NCBI GenBank assembly: GCA_002726865.1
Contig: PBSW01000024.1
Span: forward strand, 1-7,639
Direction of reading: 5' to 3'
Source: Candidatus Bathyarchaeota archaeon
GTDB taxonomy: Archaea; Thermoproteota; Bathyarchaeia; TCS64
Length of the DNA stretch: 7,639 nucleotides
Part shown: in pieces, positions 1 to 6,170 of the stretch
How the letters are laid out: the number at the start of each line of letters is the position of its first letter
Numbering within the stretch: position 1 is the stretch's first letter
Program-made: the position numbers and the translations under genes
The notes under the pieces: generated by a model
What the model was told of the DNA's origin: nothing
The model's database searches: none
The model's input: only the letters and a program-made list of their open reading frames with translations

Positions 1-114
1 GAAAAACAGTACCACGTTGCTTTTTCCCTTGTAATCGCTCAACGATATGGGGTTGCCGTCCTGATCCTTCAACGTGAAATCAGGGGATTTCGTTCCCACC
101 TTAAAATTTGGCAC
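1..114 (-). CDS. Peroxiredoxin (AhpC/TSA, Bcp-like), N-terminal fragment
   Basis: The minus strand reads 38 codons from a GTG at 112-114 to the window edge. The translation begins VPNFKVGTKSPDFTLKDQDG, continues with a PISLSDYKGKSNVVLFF-type stretch, and is cut off before the catalytic Cys. The pattern G-x-x-(S/A)-PDFTL-x-D-x-G, then a short loop and a hydrophobic strand VVLFF, is the classic N-terminus of thiol peroxidases of the AhpC/TSA family, most like the Bcp/PrxQ type. Such enzymes reduce hydrogen peroxide and organic hydroperoxides in the cytoplasm using thioredoxin-like donors. The GTG start is chosen because it gives a normal N-terminus and lies about 26 nt downstream of a CTTTATATC box, which suits a leaderless transcript. 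The gene diverges from rlmB. The peroxidatic Cys and subtype cannot be confirmed here. Confidence 0.85.
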   Translation of the reverse strand, partial: MPNFKVGTKSPDFTLKDQDGNPISLSDYKGKSNVVLFF

Positions 115-135
115 ATACGTTCCAATTAATGAGCA

Positions 136-144
136 GATATAAAG
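136..144 (-). promoter_or_regulatory. Archaeal TATA box of the peroxiredoxin gene (leaderless)
   Basis: The minus strand reads CTTTATATC here. The TTTATA core (138-143) is centred about 26 nt before the GTG start at 114, the usual distance from TATA box to transcription start in archaea. The transcript should therefore begin at or next to the start codon. No Shine-Dalgarno sequence is needed or clearly present. Confidence 0.6.
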
Positions 145-157
145 AAATCTGATCCTA

Positions 158-177
158 GACGCGCGAAAAGACGCGCG
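158..177. repeat. GACGCGCG direct repeat / CGCGCG hairpin in divergent intergenic region
   Basis: GACGCGCG occurs at 158-165 and again at 170-177, separated by AAAA. Because CGCGCG is its own complement, 160-165 and 172-177 can also pair as a 6-bp stem with an AAAAGA loop. The element lies just upstream of the peroxiredoxin TATA box and between two divergent genes, where an operator could sit. That role is a guess. Confidence 0.35.
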
Positions 178-245
178 CTCGTCATAACACCATATACTCC
201 TACAAAAAAAATAAGATGGCGGGGCCTATGTCAACCGGATCAGAC

Positions 246-265
246 ACCCCTAATAACCCCTGATA
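246..265. repeat. Tandem 10-bp repeat ACCCCTRATA upstream of rlmB
   Basis: ACCCCTAATA (246-255) is followed directly by ACCCCTGATA (256-265), differing at one base. The pair ends 25 bp before the rlmB ATG. A spacing of one helical turn would suit a dimeric regulator or overlap the rlmB promoter. The rest of the 115-290 gap shows an A-run at 204-211 and a weak CATATA at 191-196, but no gene and no convincing rlmB TATA box. Confidence 0.35.
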
Positions 266-290
266 CCATCTTTCCACCACGAGTTCCCCA

Positions 291-1034
291 ATGTTACAAG
301 TTGAAGGACGTAACCCCGTTAAAGAAGCCCTCAAGATCACTAAACCAGAGAGGATCCTTGTGGCCAGGGGCACCGAAAAGCACCCAAAGATACAGGAGAT
401 CATCCTCATCGCCGGGAAGCGGGACATCCCCACAGAAATCGTTCCCAAGAGGCGCCTTGATACCCTCACCCAGACGGGTCGTCATCAGGGGATCATCACG
501 CTCATCCAGCTCCCCCCCGTTCGCTCCCTTAAGGACATCCTCATGAGTAACCAAGGAGACGTCACCATCCTCCTCCTTGACAGGGTCCAGGACCCTATGA
601 ACTTGGGCTCCATCCTCAGGACCGCTGAGGCCACTGGAGTCGACACCGTCATTATCCCCAAAAAGGAGAGCGTCGGCCTCACTCCCGCGGTCCTCCGAGC
701 CTCCATGGGAGGCGCCCTCCACGTCCCCCTCATCAGGGACAGCCTCTACCGGGCGGCCAAGCTCCTTAGACAAGAGGGGGTCACCCTTATTGGCATCGAC
801 CCAACCGCCACCACTAGGTACTATGACACTCGACTCACTGGCTCTGTCGCCATCATCCTCGGCGGCGAAGACCAGGGACTTAACTCCACCCTCCAGAACC
901 AGTGCCATAGCCTAGCGAGGATACCCATGTACGGTGCTATCACCACTCTAAATGTTAGCGCAGCCACTGCGGTCACTCTCTACGAGAGAACCCGCCAACA
1001 AACAAATAATAAAAACCGGAGGATAACACCATAA
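291..1034 (+). CDS. rlmB: TrmH/RlmB-family rRNA (guanosine-2'-O)-methyltransferase
   Basis: This 247-residue SPOUT methyltransferase would transfer a methyl group from S-adenosylmethionine to a ribose 2'-OH, most likely a guanosine in 23S rRNA. The N-terminal substrate-binding domain starts with VEGRNPVKEAL (residues 4-14), typical of RlmB. The three SPOUT motifs are present: LLDRVQDPMNLGSILRTAEATG (95-116, with Asn104 and Arg110), ILGGEDQGL (189-197, Glu193), and IPMYGAITTLNVSAATAVTLYE (211-232), which forms the knotted cofactor site. Length and motif spacing match intact family members. The ATG at 291 gives the canonical N-terminus; no clear Shine-Dalgarno precedes it. The stop overlaps the next small gene by four bases, suggesting translational coupling. 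The exact target nucleotide cannot be read from sequence; tRNA 2'-O-methylation is the alternative. Confidence 0.9.
   Translation: MLQVEGRNPVKEALKITKPERILVARGTEKHPKIQEIILIAGKRDIPTEIVPKRRLDTLTQTGRHQGIITLIQLPPVRSLKDILMSNQGDVTILLLDRVQDPMNLGSILRTAEATGVDTVIIPKKESVGLTPAVLRASMGGALHVPLIRDSLYRAAKLLRQEGVTLIGIDPTATTRYYDTRLTGSVAIILGGEDQGLNSTLQNQCHSLARIPMYGAITTLNVSAATAVTLYERTRQQTNNKNRRITP
1018..1022 (+). promoter_or_regulatory. Shine-Dalgarno GGAGG for the ATA-start small gene
   Basis: GGAGG lies inside the 3' end of rlmB, followed by an 8-nt spacer to ATA at 1031. It decides the start of the small gene, because no conventional start codon lies in that frame. The identical GGAGG plus 8-nt spacer precedes the ATG at 1389. 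Confidence 0.65.
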
Positions 1035-1225
1035 GCAGGCCGCGCGGCCGAACTGGAGTATATCGTGGATTCCCGAGAAAAAGGACATGTGAAGGATGCC
1101 GAAAATACTCCCGGAAGACATTCTACTGCGCCAAACATCGCAAAGTCCTCGCAGCAAGGAGGACTGCCTGCGACTATTGGGCCCCTAGGAAGAAGAAGAT
1201 ACCTCGGGGAAGAAAGCGTTACTAA
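1031..1225 (+). CDS. Small basic Cys/His (zinc-ribbon-like) protein, ATA start, coupled to rlmB
   Basis: This 64-codon reading frame has strong protein character. It begins (I/M)SRPRGRTGVYRGFPRKR and continues with TCEGCRKYSRKTFYCAKHRK. Cys20-x2-Cys23, Cys33-x2-His36 and Cys47 could bind zinc. Arg and Lys dominate, and the tail is RKKKIPRGRKRY. That composition suits an RNA- or ribosome-binding protein, but I recognise no family. No ATG, GTG or TTG exists in frame between the upstream TAA and the stop. ATA at 1031 sits 8 nt after GGAGG (1018-1022), the same motif and spacing used by the gene at 1389, and overlaps the rlmB stop as ATAA. With G at 1033 this would be a classic ATGA overlap. Either ATA really initiates, or the start has recently mutated or been misread. 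Coupling to rlmB hints at a role in rRNA modification or ribosome assembly (inference). Confidence 0.7.
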   Translation: MSRPRGRTGVYRGFPRKRTCEGCRKYSRKTFYCAKHRKVLAARRTACDYWAPRKKKIPRGRKRY

Positions 1226-1346
1226 GCCCAATTGCAACTGATCAAACTATACGCGCCACAAAACTAACCCAATGCTGAGAACCACGATATCCCCAACAGC
1301 CCTAAGGTAGGTCATCCAACCCTTGAAACCGCACAAAATGTTCAAC

Positions 1347-1380
1347 GTTTTATGTAACCCGATCGAGTAGACAACGGAGG
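1347..1380 (+). promoter_or_regulatory. Probable TATA box and Shine-Dalgarno of the SMP-30 gene
   Basis: GTTTTATGTAA (1347-1357) is a plausible TATA box. GGAGG at 1376-1380 lies 8 nt before the ATG at 1389. A transcript starting about 25 nt after the box would carry only a very short leader. The rest of the 1226-1388 gap shows no gene or structured RNA that I can recognise. Confidence 0.4.
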
Positions 1381-1388
1381 ATTGAACT

Positions 1389-2273
1389 ATGATCGATGAG
1401 ATGGGGGACAAGGGAACGCTCGGTGCTATCATCGGCGACGAGCCCATAGAAAAGATAGCGGAAAGTTTCCAGTTCACGGAGGGCCCCATTTGGGTACCCG
1501 AAGGACACCTGCTCTTCTCCGACATCCCCGCAGACACTATCTACAAGTGGAACCCAGGAACCGGAAAACATGAAGTTTTCCGAAATCCCAGTGGCCCATC
1601 CAATGGCCTCACCCTAGACCTCCAGGGTCGCCTACTAGCCTGTGAGCTCTCCTGCCGTGTCTCCCGAACAGAGGCTGATGGTGAGGTGATCACCTTGGCT
1701 GAAAAGTATAAGGGAAGAAGGATCAACAGCCCTAACGACATCGTGGTCAAGTCAGACGGTGGTGTATACTTCACCGACCCTGCTTACGGCCTCCGTAGAA
1801 CTGGGCTCTCCAAAGAGCTTGACTTCAACGGGATCTTCCGCATAGAGCCCAACGGAGATCTCTCCCTGCTTGACGCCACCTTCGAGGGTCCAAACGGCCT
1901 TGCTTTCTCCCCCGATGAATCCATCCTCTATGTAGACGACTCCTCCATGGGTCACATCCGGGCCTTTGACGTCAAGGACAATGGCGCACTCACTAATGGC
2001 CGCCTTTTTGCGGTGCTCCGAGGACCCGGTGAAGGAGTCCCTGATGGAATGAAGGTTGACACTCAAGGTAATATCTATTGCACGGGTCCGGGGGGCATCT
2101 GGATCCTAGACAAGGACGGCAAGAAGCTGGGGATATTGAGCTTCCCAGAGGCTCCCTCGAATCTTGCATGGGGCGATAACGATCTCAAAACATTGTATGT
2201 CACAGCGCGGACAGGGGTCTACCGTGTATGTACTAGGATCCAAGGAGCAACACTATTGAGCCCCCTTCATTAA
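1389..2273 (+). CDS. SMP-30/gluconolactonase/LRE-family lactonase
   Basis: This 294-residue protein is a six-bladed beta-propeller of the SMP-30/gluconolaconase/LRE family, metal-dependent enzymes that hydrolyse sugar lactones such as glucono-1,5-lactone. The metal site is complete by family pattern: Glu31 in FTEGPIW, Asn116 in INSPNDIVV, Asn169 in FEGPNGLAFS and Asp219 in GVPDGMKVD. Repeated GxxYFTDP- and LYVDDSS-like strands mark the blades. There is no signal peptide, so it is probably cytoplasmic. The ATG is preceded by GGAGG at an 8-nt spacing. The gene is monocistronic, and its last 21 bp overlap the tail of the antisense corrinoid remnant. It could serve a non-phosphorylated Entner-Doudoroff or pentose oxidation route, but no sugar dehydrogenase is nearby, so the substrate is open. 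Confidence 0.88.
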   Translation: MIDEMGDKGTLGAIIGDEPIEKIAESFQFTEGPIWVPEGHLLFSDIPADTIYKWNPGTGKHEVFRNPSGPSNGLTLDLQGRLLACELSCRVSRTEADGEVITLAEKYKGRRINSPNDIVVKSDGGVYFTDPAYGLRRTGLSKELDFNGIFRIEPNGDLSLLDATFEGPNGLAFSPDESILYVDDSSMGHIRAFDVKDNGALTNGRLFAVLRGPGEGVPDGMKVDTQGNIYCTGPGGIWILDKDGKKLGILSFPEAPSNLAWGDNDLKTLYVTARTGVYRVCTRIQGATLLSPLH

Positions 2274-2825
2274 CTCCCTAGCCTTCGCGATCCCATCAAA
2301 AGCGTCCCGTGCGTACGCGTCGGCATTTATCCTATCAGCCATCCCAGCCTCGAGGGCCCTCCCTCCTAGGAGCACCCTGGTCTTCTCTCCTAACTAAGAT
2401 CTCTTCAAGGTATTAATGGTCTTCACGACTTGGGGCTCCAGAACACTCAGGAGAGCTGAGAGTACTACGATGTCAGCCTCTTCCTCCTCGGCTACTCTAA
2501 CTATATCCGCCGCCGTCACATCTACACAAAGGTCTACTACCCTTAAACCTACGGATTTCAGCATCGCGATGGCAATGTTCTTTCCGAGGTCATTGAGATC
2601 TCCCTCTACCGTCGCGAAGACGATGACGCCCTTCGACTTCGAGGCCCCTGACTCTAGGAGAGGCTCTAATATCGCAGTCGCCTCCTTCATTATATGCCCT
2701 GCGCCCTCAAGGCAACTCTTGGCAGAGGCGTGCTTCTTTCCCGTGAGCATCTCCACAAATTTGGCGTCTAGCCCCGCGTATATTGGTACCCCGTCTGGCT
2801 CCTTGTGAGGGATATGTCCCCTAAG
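2253..2825 (-). pseudogene. Degraded methyltransferase corrinoid (cobalamin-binding) protein, MttC/MtbC-like
   Basis: The minus strand encodes the B12-binding half of a methyltransferase corrinoid protein: GHIMKEATAILEPLL (end of the helical domain), VIVFATVEGDLNDLGKN, LRVVDLCVDV, ADIVVLSALLSVL. A TAG at 2394-2396 then interrupts the frame, but the same frame continues with LGEKTRVLLGG, ALEAGMADRINADAYARDAF and IAKARELMKGAQ to TAG at 2253-2255, which is the normal C-terminus. Three lesions are visible. The cobalamin-ligand motif DxHxxG reads DLNDLG, with AAT for His CAT. The amber codon removes the last ~45 residues. The 5' end is lost: the frame runs back to a stop abutting ubiA, the only possible start is GTG at 2756, and about 35-45 N-terminal residues are missing compared with typical ~210-residue members. 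It would have carried a methyl group between a substrate methyltransferase and an MtrH-type protein. Confidence 0.8.
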
Positions 2826-3609
2826 CTATTCTTGCTATACGCACGTTCATCCTGTAAATGGCTGGAACTACGATCAATATCGAAATGACAAACCCGACGA
2901 CCTTGTACTGCGCAGAAAGGCTTAGAACAATGATGAGGGTACCTAAGATGACTAGGATGCTCAATGCGATAAGTAGATTCTTTACGTTAAATCCTCCTAA
3001 CATTTGCACCGTGTTACTGATCCCAGTCTCCTCATCCACCTTGAAGTCAATTAGCTCGTGAATTACCTCGTTCATCAGAGAGAAGGGTATGATGATCATG
3101 AGGAAGGGCGTTACGAACAGGTCAAGGGACCGGAACGCCGTGTAGGTAACCAATAATTGCTGGACCCCAAGGAAAAGGACGTGAGAGATAACGTCCCAGA
3201 TGGGCGTCGACTTGAGTCTCAAAGGCCTCCAAGAGTAGAAAAATCCTACAATGGAGAAAGCTATTCCAAGGAACAAAGCGACGGGATTTATATACGCTAG
3301 CATGATTAAGCCTGAGCTTAAGAGAGCCAAATTAGCAAGGTAGCTCTGATTTCGGGTTATCTCTCCGCTAGCAACTGGGTTCCTTTTCCTTTTCTCGAGA
3401 TCGCAATAATCATCCACGGCATCCTGAAGATCGTTATACATATACCCGTATGCTGTGAGGCATAAATTCGCGGCAAAAACGATGAGGGCTTTAAATGTGA
3501 AGAGATTCGCGGGGGAAATCAGAAAAATTACGGGAAAAATCAGTAATAGTATATGAACGTAATCCCATAATCTCGTAAATCTGAAAAAAAGATGCGAATT
3601 AAACATCAT
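2821..3609 (-). CDS. UbiA-family polyprenyltransferase
   Basis: This is an integral membrane prenyltransferase of about 262 residues with roughly eight or nine hydrophobic helices. Counting from the TTG at 3612 as residue 1, the first Asp-rich motif is NDLQDAVDD (60-68, NDxxDxxxD) and the second is DFKVD (189-193). These bind the Mg-diphosphate of a polyprenyl donor. KRKRNPVASGEIT (74-86) and YSWRPLRLK (126-134) are typical of UbiA. The KRxRPxAxG-like element resembles both archaeal lipid synthases and decaprenyl-phosphate phosphoribosyltransferase, so the acceptor is uncertain. ATG at 3609 or 3606 is preferred over the upstream TTG because a CTTTATAGA box lies 23-26 nt upstream, indicating a leaderless message. 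The gene follows the glycosyltransferase with a 60-nt gap, suggesting joint function in glycolipid or carrier-lipid synthesis. It abuts the truncated corrinoid gene. Confidence 0.88.
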   Translation of the reverse strand: MMFNSHLFFRFTRLWDYVHILLLIFPVIFLISPANLFTFKALIVFAANLCLTAYGYMYNDLQDAVDDYCDLEKRKRNPVASGEITRNQSYLANLALLSSGLIMLAYINPVALFLGIAFSIVGFFYSWRPLRLKSTPIWDVISHVLFLGVQQLLVTYTAFRSLDLFVTPFLMIIIPFSLMNEVIHELIDFKVDEETGISNTVQMLGGFNVKNLLIALSILVILGTLIIVLSLSAQYKVVGFVISILIVVPAIYRMNVRIARIA

Positions 3610-3627
3610 CAACTACGCAAAGTAGAA

Positions 3628-3636
3628 TCTATAAAG
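3628..3636 (-). promoter_or_regulatory. TATA box of the ubiA-like gene (leaderless)
   Basis: The minus strand reads CTTTATAGA, centred about 23 nt before ATG 3609 and 26 nt before ATG 3606. It matches the CTTTATA box of the peroxiredoxin gene in motif and spacing. It suggests that ubiA can be transcribed separately from the upstream glycosyltransferase gene. Confidence 0.55.
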
Positions 3637-3670
3637 ATGTATCTATACACAGGAAAACTTTGCTTTCTCC

Positions 3671-4399
3671 TTAGCTATATGCCTGTCTGGCGTAGCTGTC
3701 GTCTTTCGGTTTTGCGTTCATTACCATGGTCACAAAGTCGTTCTTAGTGATCGTGTAAATGTATCTCAACAGACTCATCTTCCTGATCCTTCGGATCGAG
3801 TAGTTCACTTTCATCCTCGTATCTAGGACCATCTTCCCTCTAGGCTTTAGCCTCTTGTAGATCTCTATATCATCTGAGTAAGGGAGATCTTGGTAACCCC
3901 CGATCTCGAGGAATGTATCCCTATCGAACGCGGAATTGGCTCCGCAGAGGTGATAATATCCTGTAATTGAAAACACCCTTAGTAGTTGGTTAGATATACC
4001 GAACAGTAGCTTGTAGATGAAAGCCTCGTATTTCCTCAGCCCCTCGCAATCAAAGGGATTGAGGAATCCTGTAACCGCGACTACTTTCTCATCCTTAAAC
4101 TGATTCTGGATAACTTGGAGCCATTCAGCGTAAGGTATACAGTCCGCGTCGGTGGTAACTATAATATCACCTTTGGCGATCTGGACACCGTCATTTCTTG
4201 CGCCTCCGACTCCTTTGCTGACTTGCTGGATGACTCTGTCAGCAAAATTCTTGGCGATAGTCGTGGTTCTGTCGCTGCTCTGACCATCCACAATAATGAT
4301 CTCGAAAGCTTCCCGTGTAATTGTCTGCTTCTCAAACGCTTTAAGACATCTCTCGATGTTCTTTTCCTCGTTGTAGGTGGGAATGATGACAGATATCAT
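3671..4399 (-). CDS. Family 2 (GT-A) glycosyltransferase
   Basis: This 242-residue protein would transfer a sugar from a nucleotide-activated or lipid-activated donor. It opens with ISVIIPTYNEEKNIERCL (2-19), the GT2 nucleotide-binding start, followed by IIIVDGQSSDRT (34-45), and GVGGARNDG (63-71). TTDADC (82-87) carries the metal-binding DxD (Asp84, Asp86). GANSAFDRDTFLEIGGY (153-169) and SDDIEIYKRL (175-184) form the acceptor and catalytic-base region, with a following RRxRK in place of the common QxxRW. There is no transmembrane segment, so it probably works at the cytoplasmic face of the membrane. Its ATG overlaps the TGA of the flavoprotein gene (ATGA), so the two are translationally coupled. 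Specificity cannot be assigned, though the neighbours point to a prenyl- or lipid-linked acceptor. Confidence 0.88.
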   Translation of the reverse strand: MISVIIPTYNEEKNIERCLKAFEKQTITREAFEIIIVDGQSSDRTTTIAKNFADRVIQQVSKGVGGARNDGVQIAKGDIIVTTDADCIPYAEWLQVIQNQFKDEKVVAVTGFLNPFDCEGLRKYEAFIYKLLFGISNQLLRVFSITGYYHLCGANSAFDRDTFLEIGGYQDLPYSDDIEIYKRLKPRGKMVLDTRMKVNYSIRRIRKMSLLRYIYTITKNDFVTMVMNAKPKDDSYARQAYS

Positions 4400-5676
4400 G
4401 GAGATCCACTGATTCTTAAAGCAGCATTCCTACCTGATAATAAAGCTTTATCCATATTGAAATATTCCCACTCCCCGAATCTTCCTATTGGGACGACGTT
4501 GGATCTTTTCAGATAGTCGTGTATAATTCCTACGTTCTTGGCGTGGTTAAGGTCGTAGATCACGTAAGCGTACTTAAAGGCGGAAACATCGCATACCTTT
4601 ATTTCATCCTTCTCGTCGAGTATCCCCGTCTTGATGAGATCCCTAAGGACCAGGTCCCGGATGCTATCAAGGTCCACGCTAGTCTCTCTGTGGGTCACCT
4701 CAACGAGGAGACTACTTGAGTCTCTGGGTGTGGTGTATTTTGAGAAGTTCATGGGGAAGCTGATACGATTAAAGATGAGATCGTCCTCGGGGAAGTAAAG
4801 CCAGTGTTTATCGATGATTCCCGGCGTACTAACTCCAATGTTCACACAAATTAGGGAATTGTAGACAAGGGATCTCGCGGCTTCGACGACATCTTCGGGC
4901 GGATCATGGAACATGTTGACCAAGTCCGGCAATGGTATCGATGACAGAACCGTTTCAGCTGAGAGCTCCTTTAGGCTACCGTTTTTTAGGTATTGGACCA
5001 TGACCTCTGTTTCTGAGGGCCTGATCTCGACCACCTTTGAGCTCAGGGAGATATTGACGCCATCGGCAAGTGTGTTCGCTAATGCGCCGATTCCCCCGCG
5101 CTTAGGGTACATAAATTCAGCATTGGGACCATAGTCCCTCTTGAAAGCCCCCTCCGCCCCCTTCCTCATCTCCTCTATACTAGGTGAGGGAACTCTCCCT
5201 CTGATCCAATTGAGGCTCATCTTTGACAAGTCGTACTTCCAGATCTTCTGATTATATGGAATCATGTAATGCTTAGCGATGCCATCTCCGAAGGTTGAGT
5301 AGATCCACTCCTCAAAGTTAGTCACTTTACTGACATCTCTGTTAGTAATCCCATCAATGCATTCTCGGATGACGTCCTCAGGCAGATTGTGAAGGTTGAC
5401 CTCAAAGGGGTACCTTACGAAAAGCCCTTGGAGATAGATGAATGCCTCCCGGGTATGTTTTAAGAGGTTTCCTTTCAATTGATCCTCGAAAAGAGACCGT
5501 ATGTGATCGTTTCTCGTGAAGAGGATGTGGGGGGCGTAGTCGAAGATGAAGCCATCGATATTCACGCTCTTGCAGAGACCTCCGACTCGGGTGTCCTTTT
5601 CGAGAACAAAGTGGTTGCCACCAAGGTTACGTGCCGCGCTCAGACCAGCGAGACCTGCTCCAAAAATGGGAATCAT
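4396..5676 (-). CDS. UDP-galactopyranose mutase-like FAD protein (amine oxidase superfamily)
   Basis: This 426-residue flavoprotein begins with the dinucleotide-binding GAGLAGL (6-12, GxGxxG), LEKDTRVGGLC (25-35) and FDYAPHILF (45-53). VRYPFEVNLHNLP (87-99), MIPYNQKIWKYDLSKMSLNWIRGRVPSP (138-165) and EFMYPKRGGIGAL (187-199) match the UDP-galactopyranose mutase-like branch, in which a Tyr-x-x-Lys-x-Trp element and a YPF motif are conserved. The C-terminal GRFGEWEYFNMDKALLSGRNAA (398-419) closes the FAD site. Relatives are often mislabelled protoporphyrinogen oxidase. The likely role is redox-neutral sugar ring contraction or a related reaction on a nucleotide sugar in the cytoplasm, but true mutase activity is not proven. 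It is the first gene of a coupled pair with the GT2. Nothing in the sequence shows transit or truncation. Confidence 0.82.
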   Translation of the reverse strand: MIPIFGAGLAGLSAARNLGGNHFVLEKDTRVGGLCKSVNIDGFIFDYAPHILFTRNDHIRSLFEDQLKGNLLKHTREAFIYLQGLFVRYPFEVNLHNLPEDVIRECIDGITNRDVSKVTNFEEWIYSTFGDGIAKHYMIPYNQKIWKYDLSKMSLNWIRGRVPSPSIEEMRKGAEGAFKRDYGPNAEFMYPKRGGIGALANTLADGVNISLSSKVVEIRPSETEVMVQYLKNGSLKELSAETVLSSIPLPDLVNMFHDPPEDVVEAARSLVYNSLICVNIGVSTPGIIDKHWLYFPEDDLIFNRISFPMNFSKYTTPRDSSSLLVEVTHRETSVDLDSIRDLVLRDLIKTGILDEKDEIKVCDVSAFKYAYVIYDLNHAKNVGIIHDYLKRSNVVPIGRFGEWEYFNMDKALLSGRNAALRISGSP

Positions 5677-5762
5677 GATAAATATAGATTGACCCGACTA
5701 CATACCTTATGAATCATTTGGAGAATCCATCTGAGTGAATCAGTATTTTCGGCGATGAGTTG

Positions 5763-6170
5763 CTATTGGCGCGCCTTCTGGAGCATCTCGAGGCATTCAT
5801 CTCTAAGGAAGCCCGCCTCTATCTGAATACCAACCTCTACAGGGCTCGATCCGATGTCTTCGGGCCCAGCTCCATAATAGATCTTGGAGATTTTAGCTCG
5901 TTCGCAGGCCTCCTGACACATTCTGCAGGGTTTGAACGTTGCATAGATCTCGCAACCTGATAGATCTAGGGTGTTCAAGACTTTACAAGCCATCCTGATT
6001 GCATTTATCTCTGCGTGAGCAGTAACATCGTGGTCCCGCAGTGCTGTGTTGTGGGCCACACCTATAATGTTCCCGTCCCTAATGACGCAAGCCCCAAACG
6101 GCTCTTGACCGTTCGCTATTCCTTCCTTGGCCTTGTCTATCGAGAACCTCATAAACTTCTCTTCAGCCAT
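5763..6170 (-). CDS. Zinc-dependent nucleoside/base deaminase (guanine deaminase/TadA-like)
   Basis: This 135-residue protein belongs to the cytidine deaminase-like superfamily. The zinc site is HAE (52-54, with Glu54 as proton shuttle) and PCRMC (81-85). EPFGACVIRDGNII (23-36) and DVTAHAEINAIRMACKVL (48-65) closely resemble guanine deaminase. The usual EPCPMC reads KPCRMC here, a modest departure near the active site. It would hydrolytically deaminate guanine, another nucleobase or a nucleoside in the cytoplasm; tRNA A34 editing is less likely in an archaeon. The ATG at 6170 gives a normal N-terminus. The gene is followed by an 86-nt gap before the flavoprotein gene on the same strand, so co-transcription is possible but not shown. 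It diverges from the broken mtrH. A TTAAGTATC at 6202-6210 could be its TATA box, though at about 36 nt it is slightly far. Confidence 0.87.
   Translation of the reverse strand: MAEEKFMRFSIDKAKEGIANGQEPFGACVIRDGNIIGVAHNTALRDHDVTAHAEINAIRMACKVLNTLDLSGCEIYATFKPCRMCQEACERAKISKIYYGAGPEDIGSSPVEVGIQIEAGFLRDECLEMLQKARQ

Noticed and set aside
215..262. A 15-codon leader ORF (ATGGCGGGG... to TGA) upstream of rlmB
   Set aside because: It is too short to support, with no ribosome-binding site or recognisable attenuator structure.
294..908. A 204-codon open frame antisense to rlmB
   Set aside because: It is acidic and low-complexity, has no family features, and mirrors the codon pattern of the clear SPOUT methyltransferase on the plus strand.
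2394..2396. Pyrrolysine encoded by the amber codon
   Set aside because: Corrinoid proteins are not known pyrrolysine proteins. TAG ends intact neighbours, and other lesions in the same gene point to decay.
2416..2808. A 130-codon plus-strand open frame opposite the corrinoid remnant
   Set aside because: Its Ser/Thr/Ala-rich product matches nothing. The minus strand carries recognisable B12-binding motifs across the same bases.
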